Shown here piece by piece: positions 24,368 through 32,194 of a stretch of DNA of 64,000 nt. Origin of the DNA: Micrococcaceae bacterium Sec5.8 (GTDB lineage Bacteria > Actinomycetota > Actinomycetes > Actinomycetales > Micrococcaceae). The stretch is from contig CP143429.1 of the NCBI GenBank assembly GCA_039636775.1, forward strand, positions 682,001-746,000, read 5' to 3'. How positions within the stretch are numbered: the first letter of the stretch is position 1; every line of letters starts with the position of its first letter. The position numbers were made by a program, and so were the translations under genes. A model generated the notes under the pieces. That model saw only the letters and a program-made list of their open reading frames with translations, ran no database searches and had not been told where the DNA came from.

Positions 24368-25501
24368 ATGAGCGCTGCCCGCAGCCTGCACGCCAGTCCG
24401 CGCACGCTGGAGGTCGAAAGCCTGGACAGCTTCGACCGGCTGGTTGCGGGCGGGGCGACGTCGCTGCAGGGCTGGCATGTCCAGTCCCTTGACCTGCGGG
24501 GCCGGTCGGCGCAGCTCAGAGCCGTGCACCCGCAGGGCGGAATTTTCCTCGGGTGCACTTTCGCCGGCGGCGTGGAGGAGTCGCTGCGCAGCCGCGGCGC
24601 ACTGATCTTTCCCAAGCTGGACGCGGTGCCGTTCAACCCGTACCGCGGGCAGCTATACACCCCGCAGGAACTGTACGAAGGGATCTCCGACTCCCGCTAT
24701 GAGGACACGCCGGATGCCAAGGTGTACCAGTGGAGCATCCGGCCGGGACAGCGCCGCCGCCTCGACGCGACCCTGGCCGCGGCCCTGCACGACCACGCGA
24801 TCGGTGATGCCCTCGAGGAGCTGACCCGCTCCGAACTCTGTACCGGCCGGACCATGGTGGGCGTGATGGGCGGACACGCGGCCACCCGCGGTTCGGGAGT
24901 CTACGACCAGGCTGCCCTGCTCGGAAGGCTCCTGGCCCGGGACGGCCGGGTCGTCGCCACCGGCGGTGGACCGGGCGCCATGGAGGCCGCCAACCTCGGC
25001 GCCTACCTGAGCAACGCCGCGGAGCCTGACGTCAGGCAGGCATTGGAAGATCTCGCCGCCGTCCCGGGGTTCCGGCCCTCCGTCTCGGCGTGGGCACGCG
25101 CCGCGGCCGCCGTCGTCGAACGCCATCCGGAAGGCACGCCGTCGCTGGGGATTCCCACCTGGTTTTACGGACACGAGCCGCCCAACTTCTTCGCCACCCA
25201 CATTGCCAAGTACTTCGCGAACTCCATCCGCGAGGCCATTTTGCTGGAGCTGTGCACCGGCGGCATTGTTTTCCTGCCTGGTTCCGGGGGTACGGTGCAG
25301 GAAATCTTCCAGGACGCGTGCGAGAACTACTATGGCGCGCCCGAAACCATCACGCCGATGGTGCTGGTGGGGCAGGAGCACTGGCTGCGGCGCTACCCGG
25401 CATGGCCCCTCCTCCAGAGCCTTGCCGCGGGCCGGGGGATGGAGAACCGGATTTTCCTGGTGGACACCGTGGAGCAGGCTCTCGCCGTCCTGGACGGATA
25501 A
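24368..25501 (+). CDS. LOG-family-like Rossmann protein with extra N-terminal domain
   Basis: A 377-residue protein. Residues about 160-377 form a Rossmann fold with the two LOG/lysine-decarboxylase-like motifs, GGGPGAMEAANLGAYL and the PGGxGT-type variant LPGSGGTVQEIFQD, in which the second Gly is Ser. The region before VGVMGGHA is an additional domain of about 160 residues (including RSAQLRAVHPQGGIFLGCTFAGG) not found in short LOG proteins, which are about 190 residues. Short LOG enzymes release cytokinin-type bases from nucleotides. Whether this long form does so is unknown. It is probably co-transcribed with the SRPBCC gene. Confidence 0.75.
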   Translation: MSAARSLHASPRTLEVESLDSFDRLVAGGATSLQGWHVQSLDLRGRSAQLRAVHPQGGIFLGCTFAGGVEESLRSRGALIFPKLDAVPFNPYRGQLYTPQELYEGISDSRYEDTPDAKVYQWSIRPGQRRRLDATLAAALHDHAIGDALEELTRSELCTGRTMVGVMGGHAATRGSGVYDQAALLGRLLARDGRVVATGGGPGAMEAANLGAYLSNAAEPDVRQALEDLAAVPGFRPSVSAWARAAAAVVERHPEGTPSLGIPTWFYGHEPPNFFATHIAKYFANSIREAILLELCTGGIVFLPGSGGTVQEIFQDACENYYGAPETITPMVLVGQEHWLRRYPAWPLLQSLAAGRGMENRIFLVDTVEQALAVLDG

Positions 25502-25513
25502 GCGGGTCAGGAC

Positions 25514-26722
25514 CTAAGCTACCGCGGCGCCGAAGGCCAGGCCCAGCAGGTACGTCACGCCTGCCGCACCCATGCCGATGGCCAGCTGGCGCAGGCCCCG
25601 GGAAGTGGGGGAGGTGCCGGACAGGAGACCCACGACGCCGCCGGTGAACAGCAGTGCCAGGCCCACCAGGCCGGCGGACACCGCCAGCGCCGCGACGCCG
25701 GTCATGCCCAGTACGAACGGCAGAATCGGAACAATGGCCCCTGAGGCGAAGAAGCAGAAGCTCGACGCCGCCGCGCTCCAGGCGGTGCCGACGGCTTCGT
25801 GTTCGTCGTGGGCCTCCGGAAGGTCCGGTTGCAGCGAGAGGCTGGGATCGCAGTCGCAGTCACGCAGACCCATCCGCTCCGCTACGCGGTGCTCGGCCGC
25901 TTCCCGGGACATGCCGCGGGCCAGATAGACCAGCAGGAGTTCGTTGTGCTCGATGTCCAGCGAGGGTGCTACGGCCAGGGTGATCTGGGTGGGGCGCGTC
26001 GCGTCGAGGAGTTCGCGCTGGGATCGCACGGAAATGAATTCACCGGCGCCCATGGACAGCGCCCCGGCCAGCAGCCCGGCGACACCGCTGAGGAGGACCA
26101 CGGAGCTGGCCACGCCGGAGGCGGCCATGCCCATCACGAGGGAGAGGTTGCTGACCAGCCCGTCATTCGCGCCGAAAACGGCCGCGCGGAAGGTGCCGGC
26201 CAGCCGGTTGCGGCCCCGGGTGGCGAGCCCGCGCACCACTTCCTCGTGGATCTGCTCGTCGGCGACCATCGCCGGGGTGGCCGAGGGATCGCTGGCGTAC
26301 GGTGAACGGCTTTCGGCCCGCTGGGCGAGCGCCAGCACGAAGACCGAGCCGAAGTGGCGGGCCAGGAAGCCCAGGAACTGGCTGCGGAGCGAGGCCGGGC
26401 GGGAACGGCCGGCGTGGTCGCCGAGCAGTTGCAGCCAGTGCGCCTCGTGGCGTCCTTCGGCGTCGGCCAGGGCGAGCAGAATCGCCCGCTCCTCACCGGA
26501 GCGGTTCTGGGCGAGGTCGCGGTAGACGGCGGCTTCGGCCCGCTCGTCGGCAAGGTACTGCCGCCACCGCTTGATGTCTGCAGGGCTTGGCCCCGCGGCG
26601 GGCTCCGCAGTGTGGGCTGCAGCCGGATGGGCTTCGGCGCGGGGCCCGGGGCGGCGTTCACGGCCGGGTTCGGGGGAGGGGGGTTCAGAGTTGAAGGGGT
26701 CAGATGGGGCGTGCTGGGACAC
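25514..26722 (-). CDS. Ferritin-like domain fused to VIT1/CCC1-type metal transporter
   Basis: A 402-residue protein starting at GTG 26722, with AGGAG 6 nt upstream. After a Pro-rich N-terminal 48 residues comes a ferritin-like four-helix bundle (RWRQYLADERAEAAVYRDLAQ; LADAEGRHEAHWLQLLG; VADEQIHEEVVRGL) with repeated Glu and ExxH metal ligands. The C-terminal half is the VIT1/CCC1 membrane domain: FGANDGLVSNLSLVMGMA, GAGEFISVRSQRE and three further hydrophobic segments at the end. The cytosolic segment RMGLRDCDCDPSL contains a CxC. Related MbfA-type proteins export iron or manganese, so iron/manganese detoxification is the likely role. The exact metal is inferred. Confidence 0.87.
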   Translation of the reverse strand: MSQHAPSDPFNSEPPSPEPGRERRPGPRAEAHPAAAHTAEPAAGPSPADIKRWRQYLADERAEAAVYRDLAQNRSGEERAILLALADAEGRHEAHWLQLLGDHAGRSRPASLRSQFLGFLARHFGSVFVLALAQRAESRSPYASDPSATPAMVADEQIHEEVVRGLATRGRNRLAGTFRAAVFGANDGLVSNLSLVMGMAASGVASSVVLLSGVAGLLAGALSMGAGEFISVRSQRELLDATRPTQITLAVAPSLDIEHNELLLVYLARGMSREAAEHRVAERMGLRDCDCDPSLSLQPDLPEAHDEHEAVGTAWSAAASSFCFFASGAIVPILPFVLGMTGVAALAVSAGLVGLALLFTGGVVGLLSGTSPTSRGLRQLAIGMGAAGVTYLLGLAFGAAVA

Positions 26723-26983
26723 GGAAGCTCCTGGGCTTGAAAGGGCATGGTTCGGCCCCGTTGCGAATCCAGCGTACCCCGTCATTCCGCGGATTTTCGG
26801 CTGGTATTCCTCAGTGCAGAGTTTAGGCAGACCGTAAAAAGCGCCGGCGCCGGGGAGCGGTTGCCGGCCGCTGGAATCCCATGGGGCAGGACTCTTGACC
26901 ACCAGGGTCCGCGGTGTTCGAATGAGAGCCAGGGCGGGCTCCGCGGAGCCCTTGCCATCACCCCGCCACACGGAGGTTGCAGC

Positions 26984-27220
26984 ATGGACACCACGGGTTC
27001 ACGTCCAAACCAGCCAGCCAACGACTCCCTCGAATCCGATCCCGCCTACGACTACGCTGAGGACGCGCCCGTCGGTGACGCCGCCGGAACCGAGGAGGAA
27101 GAGCTCTTCGAAGAGGCGGATCGGCTGGTTCCGCTGGGCGAGGAGGATTTCCTGGGCGAGGAGAAGCCGGTGGCCCCCCTGGAGCGCGAAGAATTTGTGG
27201 AGCCGGAGGAAGGCGACTAG
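26984..27220 (+). CDS. Small acidic protein, 78 aa, unknown function
   Basis: ATG 26984 follows a strong CGGAGG ribosome site. The product is extremely rich in Glu and Asp (EEEELFEEADRLVPLGEEDF) with a Ser/Pro/Asn-rich start, contains no Cys and is predicted to be disordered. No domain is recognised. It is monocistronic and followed by a strong terminator. Confidence 0.75.
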   Translation: MDTTGSRPNQPANDSLESDPAYDYAEDAPVGDAAGTEEEELFEEADRLVPLGEEDFLGEEKPVAPLEREEFVEPEEGD

Positions 27221-27253
27221 TGGTCCCGGACCACTGACCGCACGGGAGGCTTA

Positions 27254-27303
27254 AACGCCCGACGGCGACGCCCCCGAAACGGGGAGCGCCGCCGTCGGGC
27301 GTT
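27254..27303. terminator. Bidirectional terminator
   Basis: Long inverted repeat AACGCCCGACGGCG...CGCCGTCGGGCGTT with a nested CCCC/GGGG stem, between the acidic protein gene and the convergent symporter gene. Confidence 0.85.
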
Positions 27304-27313
27304 CAGCTTCGCG

Positions 27314-28837
27314 CTAGTGGGTCAGAACGGGAACCTGTTCTTCCTCCACGGCACCGCCGGCAACCCTGCGGTGCCAGTTGGCCATGACCGCGGGATCCGT
27401 TGGCTTAGTCAGCAGGGATACCGCGATGTAAACCGCCGCTGATGCCAGCAGCCCGTAGTAGATAGGTTCGTTGGCATAGATCCCGTCCAGGGGAACCTCC
27501 GCGTTGATCTCCAGGATGATCATGGTGCCGAGGGTGATCACCGAGCCCACCGCCATCGAGGCAGCTGCGGCGGCGCCGGTGCCGCGCTTCCAGACGAGGC
27601 CGCCGAGGATGGCGACCAGGAGCCCGCCGACGAGGATGTCGTAGGCGATGGTGAGGGCCGCGACCACGTCCTTGGTGATGATCGCGATGACAATCGCGAC
27701 GACGCCGAGCCCCAGGACCCACATGCGGTTGGCCCGAACGTCGTGTTCCGGGTTGTCCGTGTCATCGGTGTTGATGTTCTTGCCGAACCAGCTGGCGACG
27801 AACGGCAGCACATCGGCGCGGGCCACCGTGGCGGCGGCAATCAAGGCGCCGGAGGCGGTGGACATCATGGCGGCGACGGCGGCGGCCAGCACCAGGCCGC
27901 CGATGCCGATCGGCAGGAGGTTGGTGGCCACTTCGGCGTAGACAACATCCTTGCCGAGGGCCTTGACATCGATGTCCGGCAGGGCAACGCGGGCGCCCAG
28001 GCCGATCAGGGCGCCGGCAGCGCCGTAAAGAATGCAGTAAATGCCGGCGGTGGCGCCGCCCCAGCGGGCCACGGTGGGGGTCTTGGCGGTGAAGACGCGC
28101 TGCCAGATGTCCTGGCCGATCAGCAGGCCCAGGGTGTAGACGACGAAGTACGTGATGATCGTCTGGATGCCAATGCCGTCAATCTGGAAGAAGCTGGCGT
28201 CCACTCGGGCGCGGATCCCGTCGAGGCCGCCGGCGGCGTTGAGGGTGAACGGCAGCATCAGGGCGAAGATGCCGACCGTTTTGATGACGAACTGGACCTG
28301 GTCAGCCAGGGTGATCGACCACATGCCGCCGATCGTCGAGTAGACCAGGACGATCGCGCCGCCGATGGCGATGGCAAGCGCTCGGTCCCAGCCAAAAAGC
28401 ACCACAAAAATGGTGGCGTACGCGCCGGTGGACGTGGCGCAAAGCATCAGCGTGTAGGCGAGCATCACGATGCCCGAGGTCTGGGTGGCGTTGCTGCCGT
28501 AGCGCAGGCTCAGCATCTGGGACACGGTGTAGATCTTCAGCTTCTGAATGGTGCTGGCGAAGAGCAGGCTGAGAAGGAGCACGCCGGCGCCGATCGCGAC
28601 GACGAGCCACATGCCGGAGATGCCGAATTTGTAGCCGAGGCCTACGCCGCCTACGGTGGAGGCGCCACCGAGCACGACGGCAGCCATGGTGCCGGTGTAG
28701 AGAAACGGTCCGAGGCGGCGGCCGGCGACGAGGAAGTCGCTGTTGTTCTTGGTGCGGGACTTACCCCACCACCCGAAGGCCAGCATGGCGGCCAGGTACA
28801 CCACCACGATGGCAATGTTGACGAAACTTGCGTCCAT
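27314..28837 (-). CDS. Sodium:solute symporter (SSS family)
   Basis: A 507-residue membrane protein with about 13 hydrophobic helices. It begins MDASFVNIAIVVVYLAAMLA and contains the SSS family region DFLVAGRRLGPFLYTGTMAA, GGASTVGGVGLGYKFG and the later GLVLAAAVAAMMSTASGALIA, where Na-binding small residues cluster. ATG 28837 has AAGGAG 6 nt upstream; a frame to 28906 lacks a site. The divergent XRE-cupin regulator, agmatinase-type enzyme and ThDP enzyme suggest uptake of a guanidino compound, amine or related carboxylate. The substrate is not determined by sequence. Its promoter at 29014-29042 overlaps a perfect palindrome. Confidence 0.88.
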   Translation of the reverse strand: MDASFVNIAIVVVYLAAMLAFGWWGKSRTKNNSDFLVAGRRLGPFLYTGTMAAVVLGGASTVGGVGLGYKFGISGMWLVVAIGAGVLLLSLLFASTIQKLKIYTVSQMLSLRYGSNATQTSGIVMLAYTLMLCATSTGAYATIFVVLFGWDRALAIAIGGAIVLVYSTIGGMWSITLADQVQFVIKTVGIFALMLPFTLNAAGGLDGIRARVDASFFQIDGIGIQTIITYFVVYTLGLLIGQDIWQRVFTAKTPTVARWGGATAGIYCILYGAAGALIGLGARVALPDIDVKALGKDVVYAEVATNLLPIGIGGLVLAAAVAAMMSTASGALIAAATVARADVLPFVASWFGKNINTDDTDNPEHDVRANRMWVLGLGVVAIVIAIITKDVVAALTIAYDILVGGLLVAILGGLVWKRGTGAAAAASMAVGSVITLGTMIILEINAEVPLDGIYANEPIYYGLLASAAVYIAVSLLTKPTDPAVMANWHRRVAGGAVEEEQVPVLTH

Positions 28838-28985
28838 TGAGGGCTCCTTGGAGCTGTTCGGAGCAGGGCTGAACCTGGCGGCACACGTGCAGAGTCCGGG
28901 ATCCAACTGCTTTTTGAGGGTAGGGAACGTTTTGCCGGCGGCAGCGTGCCGCGGGTGGGGAGCGCTGCCGCACTTGCGGCGGCTA

Positions 28986-29042
28986 TTGCCTAATAGGCAA
29001 CACTTGTTGCCAAAGATTAGATGTGATCCCTGTAACAGTCAA
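28986..29042 (-). promoter_or_regulatory. Symporter promoter with palindromic operator
   Basis: On the minus strand TTGACT (29037-29042), a 17-nt spacer and TAATCT (29014-29019) form a good sigma-70 promoter. The perfect palindrome TTGCCTAATAGGCAA at 28986-29000 covers the region just after the expected start site, so a repressor, probably the XRE-cupin protein encoded next door, could block transcription. The whole 309-nt gap 28838-29146 holds no other gene. Confidence 0.68.
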
Positions 29043-29146
29043 GACGCATGACGCGTCGGGGGCAGATCCGGGGTCCCGGAGATGCCGTCCCGCTAGTATG
29101 GCTCCAACGATGGGGCCGAGCGGCCGGCCGTGAAAGGTTCCAAAAA

Positions 29147-29722
29147 ATGAAGGCTCTACCAGTTGAACCGAGCAACGTTCCCGTTGCCATCGGTTCCCGG
29201 ATCCGCGCCGCCCGGCAGTCCCAGCGGCTCACCATCGAACAGGTCGCCGACGCCACCGGTCTGACCAAGGGTTTCCTCAGCCGGGTGGAGCGGGACCTCA
29301 CCTCTCCGTCGGTCGCTTCCCTGGTCACGCTGTGCCAGGTGCTCTCCATTTCCATCGGTGATCTTTTTGCGGCCCCGGAGACCCACCTCACCAAGAACAA
29401 CGAGGGCCCGCGGATCTCGCTCGGTGGCGAAGGCATCGTGGAGCGGCTGCTGACCGCGCGCTCGGAGCGCCGGGTCCAGATCATCCAGGCCGTGATCGAG
29501 CCCCGTGGCCGCGGCGAATCGGAGCTCTACGCCGTCGACTGCGACGTCGACGTGCTGCATGTGGTCAAGGGCAGCATCCGGCTGATCCTCACGAACGAGG
29601 AATTCGAGCTCCACACCGGGGACACCGTCACCTTCCCCGGCCGCGAGCCGCACACCTGGGTCAACCCGACGGATGCCGCCGTCGAGGTCCTCTGGGTCCT
29701 GGTCCCCGCCGCGAGCCGTTAG
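29147..29722 (+). CDS. XRE-family regulator with C-terminal cupin domain
   Basis: A 191-residue protein: HTH_XRE at about residues 14-70 (SRIRAARQSQRLTIEQVADATGLTKGFLSRVERDLTSPSVASL) and a cupin at about 110-188 (DVDVLHVVKGSIRLILTNEEFELHTGDTVTFPGREPHTW). This PuuR-like architecture senses small metabolites and controls amine and amino-acid degradation genes. ATG 29147 is preferred, with GAAAGG upstream; the extended frame to 29048 crosses the promoter. It is divergent from the symporter and close to the agmatinase-type gene, so it probably regulates both. Confidence 0.88.
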   Translation: MKALPVEPSNVPVAIGSRIRAARQSQRLTIEQVADATGLTKGFLSRVERDLTSPSVASLVTLCQVLSISIGDLFAAPETHLTKNNEGPRISLGGEGIVERLLTARSERRVQIIQAVIEPRGRGESELYAVDCDVDVLHVVKGSIRLILTNEEFELHTGDTVTFPGREPHTWVNPTDAAVEVLWVLVPAASR

Positions 29723-29794
29723 AGTCCTTGGCCTGGCCGCGGCCGCGTTCCCTCCCGGCTGCCCGCCGCGCCGGCTGCGGGAGGCGGCAGACCC

Positions 29795-29905
29795 GCGCTC
29801 CTGCCCGGTTACTCGCCTGTGGAACGCCCGTCGGTGGGGTTGAAACCCCGGAATGCCGCAGTCGCCCGAAGGCGGGCGCCGGGGTAACTGGGCGGGAACG
29901 CCAGA
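29795..29905. repeat. Inverted-repeat element around GCCC[A/G]GTTAC, copy 1
   Basis: Left arm CTCCTGCCCGGTTACTCGCC and right arm, read on the other strand, CCGCCCAGTTACCCC pair imperfectly over about 110 bp; a GGGGTTGAAACCCC hairpin lies inside. The arms match those of the element at 30865-30985. The two bracket the AbiEi/DUF559-like gene. The rest of the gap 29723-29976 shows nothing else. Confidence 0.5.
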
Positions 29906-29976
29906 TGTGGAGGAAACCGGACGCGGCAGTTCGGTCCAGGGTCAGGGCGAGGCATGGACGGCTGGTGTCAGGACGC

Positions 29977-30789
29977 TTACCGCCGGGCCAGAACGGCGCG
30001 AATCTCGGCGACGACCCGCTCCGGTTCGTACCAGATGTGTTCCGGCATGTACCTCAGCACGGAGTAGCCGGTCAGGGCCGAGGCATTATTTCGGCGCAGA
30101 TCCCGGCGCATGGCCTCCCGGCTGGAATGAAAGGCAAAGCCGTCCACCTCAACGATCAGGTAGCCTTCGATCAGGAAATCGACCCGGCCAATTCCGGCAA
30201 GGTAGACCTGGGCCTCATAAGCTATTGAGGCGGCGCGGAACAGGTGCTGGGCGTCCACTTCCACGATTGATTCGGCCCGCACATCCACCAACTGGAGGGC
30301 CTTGCGGGCCGGGCCGGATTTATCGCCGAGGAGTTGGCTCTTGAGCAGTTCCAAGGGAACGCCGTGAAGACGCAGGGCGGATGTCGCAATAGCCGCCGCC
30401 GCCGGCGGCGGCAGGCAGGTCATGGCATGCAGCACCACGTCTTCAATCGCAGCCACGGGCAGCATCGGGTGCCCTGCGAACCTGACCGTCCGATGCCGGA
30501 CGAAACCTCCACCGTGGCCGTGGTTGCACGCCAGATGATGACGGGCCGGGGCGTCCCGCAGCCACAGGCCATAGTGTGCCGCCGCGCTGGCGCAGCTGAC
30601 CCGGGCGTTGTTCCGGATAGCTGCCAGGAATTCGGGCCGGCAGTCAGGGAGGACAAACACGCCCCGCCGCAGCTGTTGCGCCCCGGCGCCGGCCAAGCGG
30701 GCAATATCCGTTCGTGAAAAGCCGGCGGCGAGCAATTGTGCTGTCCGGGCGACGCCGCCAGCCTGGGTCAGGTAGTCCAAAGGGTCCAT
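29977..30789 (-). CDS. AbiEi-like N-terminal region with DUF559/Vsr-fold endonuclease-like C terminus
   Basis: A 270-residue protein. The N terminus LDYLTQAGGVARTAQLLAAG then SRTDIARLAGAGAQQLRRGVFVLP is the winged-helix arrangement of AbiEi-type antitoxins. The C-terminal 90 residues (GIGRVDFLIEGYLIVEVDGFAFHSSREAMRRDLRRNNA, later YMPEHIWYEPERVVAEI) match DUF559 proteins, which share the PD-(D/E)xK/Vsr fold; D of VDF, E and D of VEVDG are candidate catalytic residues. No AbiEii nucleotidyltransferase toxin follows, so this is a solitary protein. Such fusions are common in actinobacteria. The function is unproven, perhaps defence or DNA metabolism. Confidence 0.8.
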   Translation of the reverse strand: MDPLDYLTQAGGVARTAQLLAAGFSRTDIARLAGAGAQQLRRGVFVLPDCRPEFLAAIRNNARVSCASAAAHYGLWLRDAPARHHLACNHGHGGGFVRHRTVRFAGHPMLPVAAIEDVVLHAMTCLPPPAAAAIATSALRLHGVPLELLKSQLLGDKSGPARKALQLVDVRAESIVEVDAQHLFRAASIAYEAQVYLAGIGRVDFLIEGYLIVEVDGFAFHSSREAMRRDLRRNNASALTGYSVLRYMPEHIWYEPERVVAEIRAVLARR

Positions 30790-30864
30790 GCAGCCAGTTC
30801 ACGGCGAAGCGGATGCACGCGGCACCCGGGAACCGGGTTATCTGGACAACTTCGGTGGCCGCCC

Positions 30865-30985
30865 GCTGCGCTGCCGCCCAGTTACTCGCTCCAGTCCCAG
30901 GTCCGGTCGGCGCCTGGCCCGGGCTTTCCGCGGGTGTCCAGCCGGCGGGGGAGTGCTGGGCAACAGCAACTGGGCAGGAGCGCAG
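30865..30985. repeat. Inverted-repeat element around GCCCAGTTAC, copy 2
   Basis: CTGCGCTGCCGCCCAGTTAC at the left and GCAACTGGGCAGGAGCGCAG at the right are inverted copies with about four mismatches. The same arm sequence appears in copy 1 at 29795-29905. This element occupies much of the 307-nt gap 30790-31096. Confidence 0.55.
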
Positions 30986-31003
30986 CCGTGGCCGCCCCAG
31001 GCG

Positions 31004-31052
31004 GTTTACTTGTAAACATTTGATGCACAAGAGGCAACTTCGAGTGTATGAT
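31004..31052 (+). promoter_or_regulatory. Promoter region of the agmatinase/ThDP operon
   Basis: TATGAT at 31047-31052 is a good -10; the matching -35 is weak. A perfect palindrome GTTTACTTGTAAAC lies at 31004-31017 and an AGGCAAC half-site, like half of the 28986 operator, at 31032-31038, just upstream of the -10. These are candidate binding sites for the cluster regulator. Confidence 0.5.
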
Positions 31053-31096
31053 GGTTGTCACACCCGTCGGTCAATCCTCGAAGGAGAGGCTTTCTT

Positions 31097-32194
31097 TTGG
31101 AAGAGCTGCGCATCGAGGCCAATGGCAACCTTGGCCCCATCGATTCATCCCGCATTCCCCGTTACGCGGGAGCCGCCACCTACGCGCGGCTGCCCCGGCT
31201 GGATCAGGTCGCCAAGGCGGATGTGACGGTGGTGGGCGTGCCCTTCGATTCGGGTGTCTCCTACCGCCCCGGCGCCCGCTTCGGATCCAACCACATCCGC
31301 GAGGCGAGCCGGCTGCTGCGCCCGTACAACCCGGCCTGGGACGTCAGCCCTTTCGAAAACATCCAGGTGGCCGACGCCGGCGACATGGCCGTGAATCCCT
31401 TCAATATCAATGAAGCGATCGAGACCATCCAGCAGAACGCCCTGGACCTGAGTGCTTCCGGCAGCAAGCTGCTGACCCTGGGCGGGGACCACACCATTGC
31501 CCTGCCTCTGCTCCGTGCCGCTGCCGAACGCGCCGGTGAGCCGGTCGCCATGCTGCACTTTGATGCCCACCTGGACACCTGGGACACCTACTTCGGCGCC
31601 GAGTACACCCACGGCACCCCTTTCCGCCGTGCCGTTGAGGAAGGCATCCTGGACACCGAGGCCATTAGCCACATCGGCACCCGCGGCCCGCTGTACGGCA
31701 AGAAGGACCTCGACGACGACCACCGTTTCGGCTTCGGCATCGTCACCTCCGCCGACGTCTACTACCAGGGCGTGCTCGAAACCGTCGCCAAGGTCCGTGA
31801 CCGGATCGGCAACCGTCCGCTGTACATCTCCGTGGACATCGACGTCCTGGACCCCGCGCACGCCCCCGGCACCGGAACCCCCGAGGCCGGCGGGCTCACC
31901 AGCCGCGAGCTGCTGGAAATTCTCCGCGGCTTCCGCGGCATGAACCTGGTTGGGGCCGACGTCGTTGAGGTCGCCCCCGCGTACGACCACGCGGACATCA
32001 CCGGCGTGGCAGCCAGCCACGTCGCCTACGAACTGGTGACCTTGATGGCGGACCGTGCGGTGGACGGGGACCGCTTCGGTGCGCCGAACGGTTACGCTGC
32101 GCAGGCACTCGGCCAGGATTCCCGCCGTCCGGCAGGGTCCGCGGCCTCCGCGGCCTCCGCGGCCCAGCGTGTGGAGAGCGAAAAGTCCCGGTGA
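31097..32194 (+). CDS. speB: Agmatinase/guanidinobutyrase-type ureohydrolase
   Basis: A 365-residue arginase-superfamily enzyme that releases urea from a guanidino substrate. All binuclear manganese ligands are visible: GGDHTIAL (His), HFDAHLDT (Asp, His, Asp) and [19 protein letters not shown] (Asp, Asp). N-terminal signature: [21 protein letters not shown]. Start TTG 31097 is chosen because AAGGAG lies upstream; the ATG at 31055 is further from any site. The C terminus carries an Ala/Ser-rich tail. Agmatine and 4-guanidinobutyrate are both possible substrates, so the symbol is tentative. It overlaps the ThDP gene by 4 nt. Confidence 0.88.
   Translation: MEELRIEANGNLGPIDSSRIPRYAGAATYARLPRLDQVAKADVTVVGVPFDSGVSYRPGARFGSNHIREASRLLRPYNPAWDVSPFENIQVADAGDMAVNPFNINEAIETIQQNALDLSASGSKLLTLGGDHTIALPLLRAAAERAGEPVAMLHFDAHLDTWDTYFGAEYTHGTPFRRAVEEGILDTEAISHIGTRGPLYGKKDLDDDHRFGFGIVTSADVYYQGVLETVAKVRDRIGNRPLYISVDIDVLDPAHAPGTGTPEAGGLTSRELLEILRGFRGMNLVGADVVEVAPAYDHADITGVAASHVAYELVTLMADRAVDGDRFGAPNGYAAQALGQDSRRPAGSAASAASAAQRVESEKSR

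Noticed and set aside
23164..24660. 498-residue minus-strand ORF
   Set aside because: It joins one frame of the GATase-like pseudogene to antisense of the SRPBCC and LOG-like genes; only the C-terminal part shows family similarity.
29977..30789. Complete AbiE toxin-antitoxin system
   Set aside because: No nucleotidyltransferase AbiEii toxin gene follows; only an AbiEi-like N-terminal region is present.
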